From NCBI RefSeq assembly GCF_964340395.1, contig NC_135564.1, positions 23,603,387-23,667,386 of the forward strand: a stretch of 64,000 nucleotides of DNA. Reading direction: 5' to 3'. The notes under the pieces were generated by a model that did no database searches, was not told where the DNA came from, and worked only from the letters and a program-made list of their open reading frames with translations. A program made the translations under genes and the position numbers. This document shows, one piece after another, positions 49,430-60,689 of this stretch (within the stretch, counting starts at the first letter, position 1; every line of letters begins with the position of its first letter). Source of the DNA: Glandiceps talaboti. Lineage: Eukaryota > Hemichordata > Enteropneusta > Spengelidae.

Positions 49430-50740
49430 ATAGATGCTTCATTGACTATCTGTAAGTGTAACCCTAGAATCAGAATGTTCATTTTGTGTCATGCTGGTCA
49501 GTTGTTTTCCTAGTATAAATCCATAGTTCAAAAGATTGACCATTGTCCATTTAAAACTTTACAGCCATTCGCGTTTCAGATAGGTCTAAATTATTTACGA
49601 GATAGATAGCCACACATTACACAGCAAATCTACTTGGGAAATGTTCATTTATTTGAGAGGTACTACCATAGTGTGGACACTGACTATGTTTACAGATAGT
49701 AACAGATAAGATATGGTGGGAAATGCCTTGGTGCATACCATTTCTGTCTAGGGTTGGTCTTATCTTAGCACATTATTTTTAGTTACAACTAAATTACATG
49801 CAAGGAGAAAATGAAACAGGTGGTGTATATTTTGATCGTGTAATGTTTTATCTATTACAAAGTAAATGATAATAAGCAGCATAAATGCTCAGATTTGGAG
49901 TGCATTTGTGTTATGTGTCTAACAAGCAACCCACACACCCGAAATGGAATGAGCAACACGTGTGCACACATCTGAGGTTTGAAGTCAACTTTACATGTCG
50001 AGACCAGCATATTGCAGAAAGCAATGCAGGAGGATTGGTATGGTATCGTCAACCCTTGTAAGTTATTGGAAAAACCAAGATGACAGTCAGTGATTGCTAT
50101 CATGGAAGTAACTGAGGTTGGCAAAAATGATGAAACCTTTGTTTTTCACTTGCCCAGTGGACAAACTTGGTAACTTTTGTCCCAGACTTTTGTGGGATAA
50201 CATGAAGTTTGTGCGTCATTTGGATGACTTCATTTCATGAAAGGGGTTCTACTATAAATCATTTGAAGCTCCTTTATGAATAAAAACAATAATACAATCA
50301 ATGCTGACAGAATGATAGCAAATAAAATGTTTCATTTGATACATTTTAATTATTATACAATGAAATTATTACTCTTGTCTTCCTAATTCTTGAGTCCCTA
50401 AACCGGTATGTCCCTACTAGTAATGATATGAGCCACATGTGCATTGAGTGTTATCTCCTGTCTATCATCACATTGTTGTTGATTCAGTGAAATAAACTAC
50501 GATGTAAGGCCGCCGCGTATTGACGCACCACCAGTCATTCAACTGTCAAAGTTCACGCCCCCTCTCTATAGCATATTGCTTGTTTGAAGTCGGAAGTCAC
50601 CTGATAATACTTCATGACCCATCAAAAGGTCATGCAAGGCTTGTAGTTTTAGCTCCATCGTGATCGTATTTCTTGTTTGTTCACATTCAGTTGTTGCTGT
50701 TCCTACTTTTTAACATGTGATTATTTATAGTTTAAGGTAC
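49430..50740. other. No recognisable feature
   Basis: Intronic DNA; nothing supportable seen on either strand. Confidence 0.45.
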
Positions 50741-50840
50741 TGGTCCGACGGACCAGACAAGGTCAAATTTGTGTGGTCCGCCCAAAAAAATCACTGGTCC
50801 CGGACCTCGGACCAGTGGATTTGTTCACCCCTGTAATCTG
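50741..50840. repeat. GGTCCG-rich imperfect palindrome
   Basis: GGTCCGACGGACCAG is itself palindromic, and ACTGGTCC / GGACCAGT words recur inverted up to 50815. It resembles the subterminal part of a TIR transposon. Similar GGTCC/GGACC words occur at 54530-54575 and 61285-61335. Confidence 0.4.
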
Positions 50841-50844
50841 ACGG

Positions 50845-51340
50845 CATTTTGAAACACCACTTTAAAACAATTTGAAATTGAAACTGTCACTGGATATTTC
50901 AAAAAAACTTAAAAACTTACTCGCTGCGTCTTTTAGTACAAAATGTTTACGTTGCACAATTACTAGCCCAAAGCTTGGAGACCAAAGGTTATGTGTTTAC
51001 GCATTCAATGATAAATATTTTGGTTGCATTGACCGTGACACAAATTTGAAAACATGAATTTTTTTTTTTATCGGATGGCAAAATATTTTATCTTGTGGGT
51101 CACATTACTCAGTTTTTGACAGTATTAGGTAAATTGACTGCAAACTAACTTCACAATTGCAAGTCAAAACTATGGGAGTCAGTCTACTTCCGGTGACCTT
51201 GCACTGTACTTACAAGTACGTGATTTTTTGTGTTCAAGATCTTTCAATGATTTTCTATCCACATCGTTTGAAAGTATGAACAGCTAAAGAAAGCTCTTTG
51301 ATGATGAATATTGAACTTGTCCTATTTACGAAATCCATCT
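50845..51340. other. No recognisable feature
   Basis: AT-rich DNA before the THAP relic; no supportable exon. Confidence 0.4.
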
Positions 51341-51570
51341 GTATTTGTCAAAAACAATATGCCGTATGCCGGTTATCGAAGAAGCCTCAAAAAGATAAAA
51401 GGTATGATTGTTTGGCCACTAGGGCGCTGTTTTAGAACCGGAAATGAGGGCCAGAATTGTGGCAAAGCATATTAGAGTCTATAGGCATAGGAACCACTGA
51501 CTAAAGATTTTCTGTCATTCCCCGTAACTTTACGCTATAATATTGCATTATCGCCTATCAATAACAAAGT

Positions 51571-52040
51571 ATGCCGAACCACTATTGTAATGCTAATGGA
51601 TGTAATACTGCGTCCAGAAAAGCCAGAAATCTTGAGAAGTATCCATGGATTAAAGACGTATCCTTCCATGCATTCCCAAGCGCTGGTGGATCCGGATGAT
51701 GCGACACGAATTTAGTTGGGTACCTAACCGATTTTCAAGGGTATGTAGCCGTCATTTTATTGGTGGTTCAGGTCCATCACCAGAAACTTCAGTTCCAACT
51801 TTATTTGAGTACAACAACTGGGACCAAAGCCATCATAAACCAAGATTGTCAAGGCTAATCCAAAAACTACATGTAGAAGATGTCGACGAAGAAAGCCACA
51901 ACGAAATAAGAGTGATGGAAATGGTGAACAACCGGCTAATATCACAACGCAACAGCAGGCAAATTCTGCCTTTCGAAATACTTCCCACGCGAGGCCTTTC
52001 GTTGTTATGGCGGCAAATTTGCACTTCTGTATGTATGTGA
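51571..52040 (+). pseudogene. THAP-domain protein relic (one-base frameshift)
   Basis: THAP domains are C2CH zinc-binding DNA-recognition modules, used by host factors and by P-element, Kolobok and other transposases. From ATG 51571 the frame reads MPNHYCNANGC (first two ligands) and later SFHAFP, then runs to a TGA at 51697. The frame offset by one base, picked up right after the FP, gives KRWWIRMMR, a WVPN segment, VCSRHF (last Cys and His ligands) and SVPTLF, the AVPTLF-like box closing the domain. All four zinc ligands and the conserved FP are thus present but split by a single missing base, either a real frameshift or a sequencing error. A charged helical tail follows to 52040. A transposon origin is likely. 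Confidence 0.8.
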
Positions 52041-52700
52041 TCTGTGCACTGTGTGCATGTCTGTTACTGTACATGTAACAATATCAGTATGTATCATATC
52101 TTGTTTGAACTGAACAATGGTTGAGTTAATTTACAAAATCTTCAGAGGAATTAGTGTGGTGTAGACATTCACTGGTAAAAAAGTCAAAAATGATTCACAC
52201 AATACTCAACTTCCAAACATATATGGCACTGGTGAAATGACACAATATATGTTATCAATTTCACTTCGCACATCAGTCATCTGCTATGAAATATTTGAGT
52301 AAACCAAACAAAAAAAAATCTTACCGAACACTAATTGTACGTAATACGTGATGTTGAGAACTAGCTGCATTTATTTGCAGATTAATTACGTGACACCATC
52401 TGACTTGCACATGTAAAACGGGATGGGTTCCCCCAGTCACCACCCCATTACTTTTCCGAGTACATTCACATTCAGTCTCAGTGAAAAACTTCAAGATAGA
52501 AATATCGTAAAATTAAAACCTAAAACGTAGACATCAATAGCAACTTTTACACAAACGATATACAAATGTATTCACAGATACATGTACCTCCAATGCTCAC
52601 AGCGTTTGCACTTTTATGGCTTTGGATGTGGTGCTTGCATGTCGGCCTAAATGTAGCGTTAAAACTTATAACCGAGAGTCAATACAAAGGAAATCTGAAG
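52041..52700. other. No recognisable feature
   Basis: Non-coding DNA between the THAP relic and the transposase relic; no catalytic domain in frame with THAP was found here. Confidence 0.4.
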
Positions 52701-52704
52701 AGAA

Positions 52705-53067
52705 TATTTACGGTGCTATCTCAGCAACAACTTCTTTGATAGCAGTTTCCGTAAATATGGTGGCAAAGACATCATGTGCTCCTATATAAGGTATCTTTTC
52801 ACATTACGAAAACATATCTCACACATGTTAAATTCTGGGCAATACAGTGGTTGAAATAACAAATTAACCTCTCGTTCTCCTAATATTTCGCGTAAGTTTG
52901 GCTCTGCAATTCGACTGTGAGGAAAACCCAAAAGTAGCAACATTTTGAAATGGGTAGTACACTGACATCTCATTCACATTTTCAGTATGACCTCGTCCAT
53001 TTGTGTTACCGTTGGAGAAATTGTAGCGATTGCTTCCAGTCAAACATCGGAACAGAAAAAGGTACAA
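52705..53067 (-). pseudogene. DDE transposase C-terminal relic
   Basis: The minus-strand frame (52973-52782) contains GEREVNLLFQPLYCPEFNMC and then EICFRNVKRYLI. This fits the block around the last catalytic acidic residue of DDE/DDD transposases (PPYSPELNPIE-like, then F..lK..l). In a shifted frame it continues AHDVFATIFTETAIKEVVAE, a plausible following helix. Upstream to 53067 another frame reads FSNGNTNGRGHTENVN, which may belong to it. Stops and at least two frame changes show decay. Superfamily (Tc1/mariner-like or similar) not settled. Confidence 0.65.
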
Positions 53068-53128
53068 AAACAGAGGAAAGAACCCTCAAAATCACAGTAT
53101 ACGCTACAGTTATTGCAGCTAGTACATG

Positions 53129-53770
53129 TATAAGACCAATCTGATTAAAATCCGATATACAGTAAAGATCAAGCATAATGGGAGGTTGTGCATGAACTGT
53201 GCTCGCATCTTCAAAGCATTATGCTGGAAAACTTCATGAACAATGCTCTTGGGGATTAGTGTATGTAAACAGCATTCAATTTGCACCTTTGAGGGGTCCA
53301 CAGAGCATCTCATTAACAGTGCATCAAGTAAACAATGCATCAGCATCTCATTATAAACATTGAATCTGGATAGCAGAGAACATGATTATTACTAAGTCAC
53401 AAAGCATGTGCACATAAAGTGCTGTTTATTCTGTATGAGAGATGCGAGCATTGTTCCATGCAGATACTTTGATGATGCAACAACAACAGTGCATCAATGC
53501 ATAGTTAGCACCCCAATTGTGCAAGAATGATCCTTTTGTGATGCGCGCACTCAGGTGATGTTCTATGTGAGCTGCACTGTAGATGTTGGCTAATCGTTCA
53601 TTGCTATTTTACCTGAATTGACCTTCGTGGTACATGTTTGATCGCCTCCTCTACCGATCAGGATAAAAACGTAAACATGTACAACGAAGGTCAATTCAGG
53701 CAAAATAACGAAGGTAAAATAGCAATGAACAAATAGCCGACATCTACATCGGATTTTAATCAGATTGGTA
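53129..53770. mobile_element. Inverted-repeat element with nested long hairpin
   Basis: CCAATCTGATTAAAATCCGA near 53137 is exactly inverted at 53749-53768, followed by TATAAGAC-like flank words on both sides. Inside, a second long inverted repeat pairs GATGTTGGCTAATCGTTCAT and onward (53583-53640) with 53670-53745, including ACCTTCGT/ACGAAGGT and CCTGAATTG/CAATTCAGG. No coding recognised. The terminal word recurs at 9944 and, in variant form, at 41671. Confidence 0.75.
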
Positions 53771-53903
53771 TAAGACATGGTGGTTTGAGTGAACCGCGTA
53801 AATGTCACATGGAAGGCCGATTCATTGAAGGGGTGGGCGGTGCAGTGTGGTACATCAATCATAATAACAATATTTATGATTCGTTGCCGACTTCAATGTT
53901 TTT

Positions 53904-54512
53904 AGTCCCTGCGGACGAAGTCCGGAACGGGGACTTATGGATTGGGTTCCGTCTGTCCGTCTGTCCGTCCGTCCGTCCGTCCGCAGCTGTTTCTTGGAGA
54001 TGCCTGGACCGATTTTTTTCAAACTTGGTACAGGGGCAACATACTATGGCATACTTATGCACGTCAATTTGTTTTATGATACGATCCAATATGGCCGCCT
54101 AGCAACCATTTTGTTTGCGAATTTTCCCTGTCTAGAGCCATAACTCAGACATGCTTTAACAGATCTCATTCAAAGTTGGTATTAGGACAGTGTTCTATGA
54201 CATACATGTGCATATTCATTGTTGTCATGATACGATCCAATATGTCCGCCTGGCAGCCATTTTGTTTGCAAATTTTCATGTCCAAAGCCATAACTCAGAC
54301 ATGCTTGAACAGATCACATTTAAAGTTGGTATTAGGACAGTGTTCTATGACATACATGTGCATATCCATTTTCGTTGTGATACGATCCAATATGGCTGCC
54401 TGGCAGCCATTTTGTTTGCGAATTTTCATGTCCAAAGCCATAACTCAGACATGCTTGAACAGATCACATTTAAAGTTGGTATTAGGACAGTGTTCTATGA
54501 CATACATGTGCA
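53904..54512 (+). mobile_element. Family B element, copy 4 (3' truncated)
   Basis: 5' hairpin (one substitution, CCCT), GTCC/GTCT microsatellite, then about 150-bp units. It stops abruptly inside a unit at CATACATGTGCA (54512), where unrelated CpG-rich sequence begins (GCGTGCGAAATTAACGCCGG). Preceded by TTTTT. Confidence 0.9.
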
Positions 54513-54633
54513 GCGTGCGAAATTAACGCCGGTCCTTCGGCCCGAGACCAACAGATTTCCGTTCGGACCGACAGTTTTTCAGAATTACAAACATTTATTC
54601 AAAGATAGACCCAATTTCACGTACATGAATCTG

Positions 54634-55345
54634 ATCTTGTGTTATTTATTTTTTATTTATTTTTATTTATTTATTCAGGTAAACCAACGGGCATAAAGCC
54701 CATTTACAGGCACCTTTAGAAACAAATAAGGAAAAACAAGCACTAAAAAGATAAAACAAGGGGTAGCAATAACAGAAAGAAGTGACATGACATAAAAGGC
54801 AAACACAGAAATAAAAACAACAAAACAGGAAAAATTAGTAAAAACATGCATCCTGAAGCACACGCCGAAAGGCGGAAACAGGACTAAATAAATCTATGTT
54901 TGGATTTGCTTTAAAAACGTCATTACAAGTGGTTAAACATCTTAAAATTGGGGAATATTTTCTCAGATTTACTCTGGAGGCACTGATGCAAAAGATATGG
55001 TTATTACGTAGCTGTATGCTCTGTACATTAAAACAAACCTTGTACAAAATGGGTGGACAATTATAGCATGAATTGACCAGTTTGTAAACAAAAATAGCAT
55101 CAAAAAACTTTCACCTCCTCACCAGTGGGGGAAGCTTAAACCTAGCACATAGTGAATCGTAATCTGTTAAAGTATATTGCACATTTGATTTAAAACATAA
55201 AAATTTAATAAATTTCTGCTGTACACGTTCGATTTTATCAATTTGAGTTACTTGCCATGGTGACCAAATTACACTGCAGTACTCAAGATGGCTTCTAACA
55301 TGGGTCACATATAAAGATCTTAAGGTTGTTGCACAGGCTATTTTT
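54634..55345 (-). mobile_element. Non-LTR retrotransposon 3' end (CR1/Jockey-like)
   Basis: On the minus strand the frame from 55345 reads ACATTLRSLYVTHVRSHLEY, then CSVIWSPW, a KIERVQQKF block and LPPLVRR. This is the conserved region after the reverse transcriptase palm in CR1/Jockey-type elements. A TGA near 55108-55110 interrupts it. The same frame resumes KFFDAIFVYKLVNSCYN and runs to 54835. The element ends with GCTTTATGCCCGTTGGTTTA, then CCTGAATAAATAAATAAA-type repeats at 54634-54680, a typical simple-repeat 3' tail. The 5' part, with endonuclease and catalytic palm, is absent. Confidence 0.85.
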
Positions 55346-56106
55346 CATCCCCATTCTTTACTTAGTAAAAATGTCATAACTTTGTTAAAAATGAAGGTAT
55401 TGACTCCATATTTTCACAGTTTGTTCTTTATATATTCAACATATCAGCAAAAACATTAAAATATTGTTTGTTTATGTTATGATGAAATTTGATACGTGTG
55501 TATATTAATATGTCATATTTTTCATATTTTTCAATTTTTACAAGGCAATTGTTGGTTTTTTTCGTTTTTTTTTCACCGCTGTCATCATAAATACAAATGT
55601 CAAATTCGTATGGTACAACTTTGCTGAAATTTAATTCCATTTGGTTGCTATTATCTGTCAAAATTGCATTTTTTGTAAACATGTATCCCATTTACAATGA
55701 AGCAGTGTTCCCTGGTCATTCAACTGTTGGGAAAATATCAACCATACGTTTGTTGTCCTTGACCTAATTTATTTGATAATCGAAACCCGGATTCCCTAGC
55801 TTGTATAATAAGCAAATTAAATGATTAAGAAAATGAGCTCAAAACAGTGAAAAACAGAAGAAATGCTGTTTTTTCAGCATTTCACGAACCCTCTGCGCCG
55901 TATGTAGGAGCGCTAGTTGAAAGCATAGCTGTGAATTAGTTTCTTTGGACCCTCTAGTATGTATGGTAATTGTCATATGGTTCATATCCACCTTTAGACT
56001 ACTGTAGAGACGCTCTATACAAGTAATACGTGTCGTACCGTAAAGCTTACTTATTATTACAAAGCTAGGGAGACAACAACAAACCATGCGTTGCGCAACG
56101 CTATGC
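55346..56106. other. No recognisable feature
   Basis: AT-rich DNA upstream of the non-LTR fragment; an 87-codon lysine- and asparagine-rich minus-strand frame here has no recognisable domain. Confidence 0.4.
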
Positions 56107-56111
56107 TCTGT

Positions 56112-57593
56112 CAGGGCTCGAAATTCGTTTTTTTTCTTGGTAGCCCAGGTGGGCTACCATCTTTAAAATTTGGTAGCCCGAGAGCAATGACTGGTAGCCC
56201 ATATGCATGCATTCCTAAATTAATGGTGTCTGTGTATATACATTGTATGTAACTATATGATGTATTGAATTCGATGATTGATTGAATGACTTAGGAGTCA
56301 CGTTAACACGTTATTTGTGTGTATTTCATGCCATATTTGACATTGGGAACGCAATTTTTTGCATGTATGTGTCTCTGGGGACGTGTCATAAAGAGGGACC
56401 GTATAAGACTTACTGTTACAATGTACGGTTATCATTGCAATGAAGAAAAAGCATGTAGTCGCATTTTGTACTATTATCTAAATCTCTTGGTGCAGTGAGA
56501 CCTGTAAAATTTGAATATGATTCAACGTATGGAAAACGTATAAACAGTTTCATAAGCCCCATGGCCATTTCCTGATGTGAAGACTACGTCTTGGGTAGTT
56601 TAGAAACTATGTGCTGTTATCATTATCTATCCACGTGATTGGTTACTTATTAACAGACGGGTTAGACAGGATTTGTATCAATACATGACGGCCATTACGG
56701 CAAAGCCCCTTCCATTCATGGGCGAAGAGATAATCAAACAGAGTCTAACACCACATCAGCAGACGGTCCATGCTGAAAACTTCACTCAGATAAATTCAAA
56801 TCATCATGTCACCATTTCATTCTCACTAAAACTTCAACTTTCTTTTGAGTTTTGCTACTACTACTAGATCGAATGCATTACGTGAATTTACCATTCACCA
56901 CTGCATGCTCTCAGGGGTTGCGTGAGCGTGGTTTACACACGGAATGTTTTAGGCATCGTTCAAGAATAAACGAATCTGTAGGTGTATACCAAGTTAACAG
57001 TTCTCATCAGCATAAAATTTTATCAAACACCATTACCACTGTGTCTCTGTCAAGTTGAAAGTTAAAGCTGCCATTCATGTTATGGAAATTAGTTACTGCA
57101 GCAGTGCTGTACCGAGAGTGTACTGTACTCCGACTCCGAGAAGAACCGGAAGGGCCCGGGCCGGAGAGCAGATTTCCAGAGAGTGATTACCATGGGAAAT
57201 TGAAAGTACAGAAAGATAACATTAAATCGCTATACAGAATATTGTTGCATATAAATGTTTTGTTGTGACATTTTGGAAGTACAAGCTGTGTATACGATGA
57301 ACGGAAGAATGACGTGTACAGTGTACATGTATTTCGTGTACATTTGATATACATGTAGTGTGGATGCAAATTTGGAAAAGACGCACAGATTTTGACGCTA
57401 ATTTTGGCGAGAACACGACCCACAGGACTGCGACCTCGGAGGCCCCCGGCCCGGGAAGGTGTCGGAGTCAGGGTGTCACAGTGTCATTCAAAACTTAGTA
57501 GCCCAATTGGGCTACCACCTCACATAATTTGGTAGCCCACAGACAAACATTGGTAGTCTGTGGACGCGGGACTACCGCGAATTTCGAGCCCTG
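56112..57593. mobile_element. CAGGG-ended TIR transposon (1,482 bp)
   Basis: CAGGGCTCGAAATTCG at 56112-56127 is exactly inverted at 57578-57593. The 5-bp word TCTGT lies immediately outside both ends. Subterminal GGTAGCCC words occur several times at each end in opposite orientation (for example TGGTAGCCCGAGAG at left and the inverted GGGCTACCA at right). CAGGG termini are usual for hAT elements, but those make 8-bp duplications, so classification is open. No transposase recognised. GC-rich inverted words (GGGCCCGGGCCGG, CCCCCGGCCCGGG) near 57157 and 57447 suggest a nested hairpin pair. Confidence 0.8.
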
Positions 57594-57665
57594 TCTGTGT
57601 GAAGCCTCGGTTGCTCAGCTGATCAGCCATCGCCGCATATCGCCTGAAATACGGCTAATTTGAAG

Positions 57666-57983
57666 ATGCCGAAACCAAAAATAGGAAAAAGAAAGGCCAA
57701 GCTTCGTTACAATGCCTTGTCAGACGCTGGTATAAAGGCCAGGGAAGAGTACATGGAGTCGCAAGACAGAGTTACGGCGACTAGGTTAGAGCGAGGCCTC
57801 GTGCTTAGACATTGTCCAGTAACCCACACAGCGCAGCCAGCCGACTACGTGTCTACGGTCTCCGGTCTACAAGTGTGGGGACTGCGACGCCGACAGACGG
57901 TTTATACAAGAAATAGAAGCAACAGCGGGTACAAAACCGAAGATACCCCTACGTACTACAGAGAAAACGCAACTTTCATTTGA
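57666..57983 (+). CDS. Unrecognised basic reading frame
   Basis: An ATG-initiated frame of 105 codons begins MPKPKIGKRKAKLRYNALSD and continues with helical charged residues (GIKAREEYMESQDRVT), an HCPVTH word, and a polar C-terminus ending in a stop at 57983. It lies 72 bp beyond the CAGGG-ended transposon and is GC-richer than the neighbourhood. The very basic start is like N-termini of DNA-binding or transposon-encoded proteins, but I recognise no family. It could be a first exon or a relic. Confidence 0.3.
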   Translation: MPKPKIGKRKAKLRYNALSDAGIKAREEYMESQDRVTATRLERGLVLRHCPVTHTAQPADYVSTVSGLQVWGLRRRQTVYTRNRSNSGYKTEDTPTYYRENATFI

Positions 57984-58985
57984 CTAGACCTGTCATTCTA
58001 ATATTCAATCGTCCTGCAATGTGTCAACTGTTGCGGCAGTAGTGATGAATTTTCTCGTGGATCGTCCACAAAATGAAAGCGTGTATGGCAAGTCAGAAAT
58101 TGTACTTCTGTGAATGTTTCAATGTATGGAAATATTTATGTCTACAGTAGATTTTCCGTACAGACTCATGTCATGTATCAGTTATTATTAGATGTCCATT
58201 TATATTTTTTTGTAAAATCAACACTAGAAGAAGCCATATCCAGAATAATTATGTACAATATAGTCAATAATAAATTTCAGTAAATTTTATAACACTCTTG
58301 GTCTTCTCCCAGTCATTGAGCAAGCAAGCAAGCAAGCGAATGAGATCACGAGTAAGTTTACTGTAGTGTTGAAAAAGTATGCTGCACCAATAATGTATGG
58401 AATTCAAAATGAAATAACAAACATGACATTTCTACTGCAACAGAGTAGAAAGCACATAACTGAATGCAAAATGGGATGGGATCCAAATATTTTATCAACT
58501 CAATTGTCTGGTTGTATTATACATGATCGATGATTTATTAACAAAAGTCAAAACTATCTTATAAATACACAAAACAATATTTTATTTATGAAATGATAAG
58601 TCCCTGTGAAAACACAGTAATTCAGATAAGTTGGGAATCGTTTACTCGTGTATCGGACGGCATCAGTATCTAGCTAGCTACTCATTGCACTGTCCGCACC
58701 CGTCGACCTTTTGTACCTCTTCTTGTCTTAGCCTGTCTATTTCATTTCAGATCGATCCTGTCAAAAAAAGAAAAGAATAATGTTTAGGCCACTTTCTCAC
58801 CCATGCATGAAATGAATGTTACTCAGCATAGGTGCCGGTGAAGTGCACTATCAGGGAAAATTGCACCGACTATCTACGTAGTACTAGTACTTGGCGACAA
58901 TACGTGACGTCAATGACGGTGATACACATGTACGCATGGATAGCATAGGAAAGTTAGAAACACATCTAAATCAAAGGTTGAACGT
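57984..58985. other. No gene recognised; possible 3' part of a minus-strand transcript
   Basis: If the minus-strand exon at 59003-59095 is real, its continuation would be here. Acceptor-like TTTTTTTGACAG lies near 58759-58770 and AATAAA on the minus strand at 58534-58539. The frames after this acceptor are short in every phase. A short (AAGC)n run occurs near 58321. Confidence 0.3.
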
Positions 58986-59002
58986 TATATTTATTTACTC
59001 AC

Positions 59003-59095
59003 CCTCCGTCTGAGATTTTGAGGTGAAATTGGCAGCAGGCGTCTGAATACTAGTTCATGCTGACGGCATCTGAGCCTTCTACAAAATGCCGCCAT
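59003..59095 (-). CDS. Candidate first exon with mitochondrial-presequence-like peptide
   Basis: From ATG 59095 (context CGCAATGGCGG) the minus strand encodes MAAFCRRLRCRQHELVFRRL, then LPISPQNLRRR, ending at a strong donor AGG|GTGAGTAAAT. The peptide is arginine-rich, lacks acidic residues except one Glu, and alternates basic and hydrophobic positions, as mitochondrial targeting sequences do. An in-frame ATG lies 33 bases upstream. No convincing next exon is seen: one acceptor near 58759 gives a stop within seven codons and an alternative a few bases on gives 16 further codons. It may be a small gene or chance. Confidence 0.3.
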
Positions 59096-59237
59096 TGCGT
59101 GATGTGGGCCTTGGATACAGAGAGTCATCGTTGAGGGCGCATCAGACTCCCCAGCAAAATACAAACATGTCAATTCCAGTCACAGTTTGAGGTCGATTTA
59201 CCTGTACATTTCCTGTTTGCCCCTTGCTAATTCTTAT

Positions 59238-59676
59238 TCAAATGTGTATAAATACATTTATTGAATTGAATTTACATATTTTTATTGAGAATTTTAACTG
59301 ACGTCCTAGCCTGTGCAACTCCCTTAATGTAGAAATGTTGGAAAAATTGGCACATGTACGTTTGATAAAACCCATCATTCTAAAAGCTTTCCTGACAATA
59401 CTATCAATATGGGTGCTAAAAGACATCTGTGAAGAAAGTAGAATACCAAGATCTTTGATACTATGAACACGAACAAGGGGACCATCAGCAATACTGTAAT
59501 TGTATGTAATCACTTTCTTTTTGTTACTAAATGTAATTACATTACACTTCCCCACATTGAGCTTCAATTTCCATGTATTACACCATTTGTAGACATTATT
59601 AATGTCTGTTTGAAGAGAAATACAATCATTTTGTGTTCTAACTAACTGAACTATTTTACTCTCGACATCTCGTTTA
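59238..59676 (-). pseudogene. Non-LTR retrotransposon reverse transcriptase fragment
   Basis: A single minus-strand frame reads VRTQNDCISLQTDINNVYKW, then LKLNVGKCNVITFS, SIKDLGILLSSQMSFSTHID and VRKAFRMMGFIKR. These are the conserved blocks just after the YxDD catalytic motif in CR1/Jockey-type reverse transcriptases (the WC..W.L.lN..KC.v..f block, then KDLGv....l.f..Hi). The frame diverges after STLREL near 59310. It covers the part just 5' of that kept in the fragment at 54634-55345, and the residue style is alike, so both may be from one family. Confidence 0.85.
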
Positions 59677-59679
59677 AGT

Positions 59680-60284
59680 CAAGCAACACAGAGCTAGCTT
59701 GCTATGTGTTGTTGTCAATGTTGATACATGTATCATGTCTACATATGACGTAGCATACAGCATTTACTTTGTGAAATTATGTTAGCAAACACATGATTGG
59801 CTACCCCCCGAATTATTTGTGTCTTGACTAATCAGAACGTCTTAGACATTCAGACACATTTTACGCATTCAGCGCATGCGTCTATTTTACATAGTGTATG
59901 AAACTTTTAACGTGTTTGAGACAGTTCCACGTTGTATTTATATGTATGTGGCGATATTTAGAAGGCGACAATGAGCTTCCGAAGAAGAAGACGAAACAGA
60001 CACTGTTTTTTTAAAGGCTGGTATTAAAGCTAGTAAATGTTAGCGGGTTTCTCGATCAGTTTACCGGAGTTCCCCATGTGTGTGGCCATGATTAAAACAA
60101 ACTGACGGAAAACATATAAACTACTCTGAAAACGGCGTTTTAACTAATAAAGAAGGCAGGTACACTTCGTGAGATATCTCCAGTATGATAGTTTTTTTTT
60201 TTGTAAAAACAGTAAAAGAAATGCGTAGTCTGATTGCTTTCAATTTGATGCATATGATAATGTATGTCCTGTTATGTTGTAATC
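59680..60284. other. No recognisable feature
   Basis: Non-coding DNA with a poly-T run near 60190; nothing supportable. Confidence 0.4.
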
Positions 60285-60680
60285 AACGTATAAACTTAGA
60301 AATGTTGCATTTTTGTTGCCATTGTTGTATCTGGAAAAATACTGCATCATGCCAAACACGGGTACATAGTGGATGACACAGGACAGTACATTCAACACAT
60401 CACGCTCCCACGTCAAAAAAACTCGCACTGTAAGACATGATTAGCCATAGTTCTCTTCATCATGGTCAGATTTCTACACAAACAGTCAGAGACGATACTC
60501 AATACACCACGGTAGGGTGTACGGGTAGGGCTTCATGGGGGGGGGGGGCTTCAGTACATATTTGTAAAGACTGAAGGAAGACGAAACCACTCCGTGTCAC
60601 TGTGTGGATGGAAATTGAAATAAATACACAGTTTTCAAGAGGGATAGTTATGTGACAAAACTTTCTGCTATGATGAATTT
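60285..60680. repeat. Dispersed repeat family D, copy 2
   Basis: Diverged homologue of 31600-32010 in the same orientation; a G tract (60538-60549) interrupts it. Shared words include TTTTTGTTGCCATTGTTGT and CACGCTCCCACGTCAAA. Confidence 0.7.
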
Positions 60681-60689
60681 GTGATGAAT

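Noticed and set aside
51757-52074. Minus-strand frames opposite the THAP relic
   Set aside because: Shadows of the plus-strand THAP coding sequence.
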